In this document: positions 6,243-7,601 of the stretch, piece by piece
How the letters are laid out: each line of letters begins with the position of its first letter
How positions within the stretch are numbered: position 1 is the first letter of the stretch
Program-made: the position numbers and the translations under genes
The notes under the pieces: generated by a model
What the model was told of the DNA's origin: nothing
Database searches by the model: none
Seen by the model: only the letters and a program-made list of their open reading frames with translations
From: UBA9647 sp049522195
Lineage (GTDB): Bacteria > Bacteroidota > Ignavibacteria > UBA10030
Length of the DNA stretch: 7,601 bases
Direction of reading: 5' to 3'
Assembly: GCA_049522195.1 (NCBI GenBank)
Contig: JBEKOB010000128.1
Span: 1-7,601 of the forward strand

Positions 6243-6297
6243 AAGTTGACAGGTGAATTAATGTTATGTCTGTCGAAGAATCTGCCAATACCCAAAT

Positions 6298-7601
6298 CTA
6301 TTTGCCGACGACTGGATTCGGCACGATATCGATGATGACAGTTCTATTGTAACAGCGTTCTTCCGGAAGGTTGTTGTCAAACGGGGCAAAGCGGAAGTCT
6401 TCGCCGAACCCGTACGATTCAACTGTAACGTCGCGCTTCCCGGCCTTTGATATCGCGAGTTCCAGAATGCTCCTTGCCTCAGCGGCCCGCTGATTGGACA
6501 GGTTCAAGTTATAATCATCGTCTCCAATAATGTCTGTATGGCCGTGGATAATGACCGTTCCGCCATCAGGTATCAGCGGAGCGACCATCTCGGTGAGAAA
6601 CGCTGAATAGGTCGCAACGGTCTTGGAAGTATTGAATTCGAAGAGAATGCTGAACCGCAGAGCTTCTTCTACTTTCGGCTCTTCCCGGCGCATGAGGTGC
6701 AGAGAACCTTCTTTCTTAAGGGAATGCCCGGTCTTCGTTTGCCCCAACATCACAACCTTGTAGTCCCCCTGGCTGCGAGTGCCCAGGATGTGGTTCCCGG
6801 GAATGCTTTCGTACTCCCGCGTGAAAGGTCCGAATCGTTGAATCTTCCCGCCCTCGTCGCTTACTTCCAATGACCATGAAGCGAGCACATCTCTTGCCCC
6901 GACGACATAGAACTTGACATGACTGTCGAGTGGGTCTTCCTGTACGACAACGATTTGCGCAGGCTTCAGTGCGTCGTACGGGCCACCGACCTGCATCAGC
7001 AGTTCGGACGATTGGCTCTCGATATCAACCCGTCGATCCTCAGCCCGGAGGAGGGTGAGCTCTCGTGTACCGCCCGGTTGCTCCGATGGTACGCGGGGTT
7101 TGTCCCGGCCTTCAGTAGCAATTCTCGAGCCATCAATTCCAAAGACTGACGTGAGATACCCTTTGATCGATTCTGCAAATCCTTTACTTTCTACCGCGCC
7201 CTTTTCTGAGGCTCCAGTTAGTGTAACGCTGGTCCCTGAGTTTCTCCGGAGACGATCGCCGAGAATATTCAGGATGTTATAATACAGCGTCAGTTGCCGT
7301 TGTGAGCGTCCCGTCATGCTTAGCGGCTGAGCTTCCTGCAACTGTTCCTCCTTGAAGTTTGCTGCCTGCTCTTTCGTCAGCGCCACATATCGGGTTGGTA
7401 TATCACTCGATCCTGTATCGAAAAACACGTAATTACGAAGCGGGAATGTTTCCCGCACTTTGCGTTGAACCGGTATGGCCTTTGGAGCCCTGATCGAGAA
7501 TTGGACGTCACCCTCGACGGCGGCTGGACGTGGGGCCGCGGCGCTTGGAATGATTTCACCGTTTCCGAACTTGAGTGCCAGACCCACACGCACCGTGTTG
7601 A
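6298..7601 (-). CDS. OmpA-family outer-membrane protein, paralogue of the gene at 492-2489 (5' part outside window)
   Basis: The frame is open across the window edge, so the signal peptide and nearly all of the beta-barrel are missing. The visible part begins NTVRVGLALKF, which aligns with the last barrel strand of the other copy (YTIRVGAALKF, residues 235-245). The frame would also allow a GTG start at 7593, but the alignment shows that this is internal. From there the two proteins align almost without gaps and are roughly two thirds identical by eye. The first OmpA-like domain (YVFFDTGS to DRRVDI) lacks the TD and LS..R motifs. The last domain (FEFNTSKT, HGHTDIIG, DYNLNLSNQR, EERCYNRTV) keeps the Asp and Arg 15 residues apart that bind peptidoglycan. 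The end differs: NPVVGK instead of AK. Likely role: linking the outer membrane to the cell wall. Confidence 0.95.
   Translation of the reverse strand, partial: NTVRVGLALKFGNGEIIPSAAAPRPAAVEGDVQFSIRAPKAIPVQRKVRETFPLRNYVFFDTGSSDIPTRYVALTKEQAANFKEEQLQEAQPLSMTGRSQRQLTLYYNILNILGDRLRRNSGTSVTLTGASEKGAVESKGFAESIKGYLTSVFGIDGSRIATEGRDKPRVPSEQPGGTRELTLLRAEDRRVDIESQSSELLMQVGGPYDALKPAQIVVVQEDPLDSHVKFYVVGARDVLASWSLEVSDEGGKIQRFGPFTREYESIPGNHILGTRSQGDYKVVMLGQTKTGHSLKKEGSLHLMRREEPKVEEALRFSILFEFNTSKTVATYSAFLTEMVAPLIPDGGTVIIHGHTDIIGDDDYNLNLSNQRAAEARSILELAISKAGKRDVTVESYGFGEDFRFAPFDNNLPEERCYNRTVIIDIVPNPVVGK

Larger units (their letters stand above)
5715..6297. other. 583-base gap between the partial OmpA gene and the sorting-domain gene
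   Basis: No intact gene is supported on either strand. The gap holds a bacterioferritin-like fragment (6110-6217, minus), a small hairpin (6227-6242), an imperfect inverted repeat (5876-5910) and a candidate promoter (5843-5871). The stretch from about 5911 to 6040 shows nothing recognisable in any frame. An open frame at 5896-6147 (minus) was read and judged to be chance. Confidence 0.6.

Noticed and set aside
7593..7593. GTG at 7593 as the start of the OmpA paralogue
   Set aside because: The frame stays open to the window edge, and alignment with the full paralogue shows that this position lies in the last barrel strand, about 237 residues into the protein.
1..7601. CRISPR arrays, tRNA genes, insertion sequences or phage genes
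   Set aside because: No spaced direct repeats, cloverleaf-like sequence, transposase/integrase motifs or terminal inverted repeats were seen.

Overview
The window looks like chromosomal DNA of a Gram-negative bacterium of the Bacteroidota/Ignavibacteriota side of the FCB group. The main evidence is a type IX secretion (T9SS) type A sorting domain with the typical NPFNPST start and a KLVIMK end. It is supported by two long OmpA-type envelope proteins, an outer-membrane beta-barrel and a DUF3494 (ice-binding-like) lipoprotein. Base composition is close to 50 % G+C. A precise taxon cannot be named from this sequence alone. Every credible gene lies on the minus strand, so the transcriptional order runs from high to low coordinates.

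In that order: (1) the C-terminal two thirds of an OmpA-family protein (6298-7601, cut by the window edge). (2) A gap of 583 bases (5715-6297) with a short, degenerate stretch that reads like part of bacterioferritin, an imperfect inverted repeat and a candidate promoter. (3) A 141-residue secreted protein that is almost only a T9SS sorting domain (5289-5714). (4) A 251-residue outer-membrane beta-barrel protein (4487-5242). (5) A 370-base gap (4117-4486) with the decayed end of a second DUF3494 domain and a perfect 14-base palindrome. (6) A 470-residue lipoprotein made of a DUF3494 domain, a post-COAP-1-like domain and an Asp/Asn/His-rich tail (2704-4116). (7) A strong hairpin just behind that gene (2652-2685). 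(8) A complete 665-residue paralogue of the first OmpA protein (492-2489). (9) A 43-residue single-span membrane protein (285-416). (10) The start of a membrane-anchored coiled-coil protein resembling the N-terminus of M23 peptidases (1-274).

The functional theme is the cell envelope. Both OmpA proteins keep the Asp and Arg that bind peptidoglycan diaminopimelate, and they bracket a small set of exported or surface-exposed proteins. The full-length OmpA, the small membrane protein and the possible peptidase are close together and could form one wall-related operon; the last two are only 10 bases apart. Two gene fragments in the gaps (DUF3494 and bacterioferritin-like) and the OmpA duplication show that the region has been rearranged: genes were gained and then partly deleted. 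No tRNA, rRNA, CRISPR array, insertion sequence or integrase was seen.
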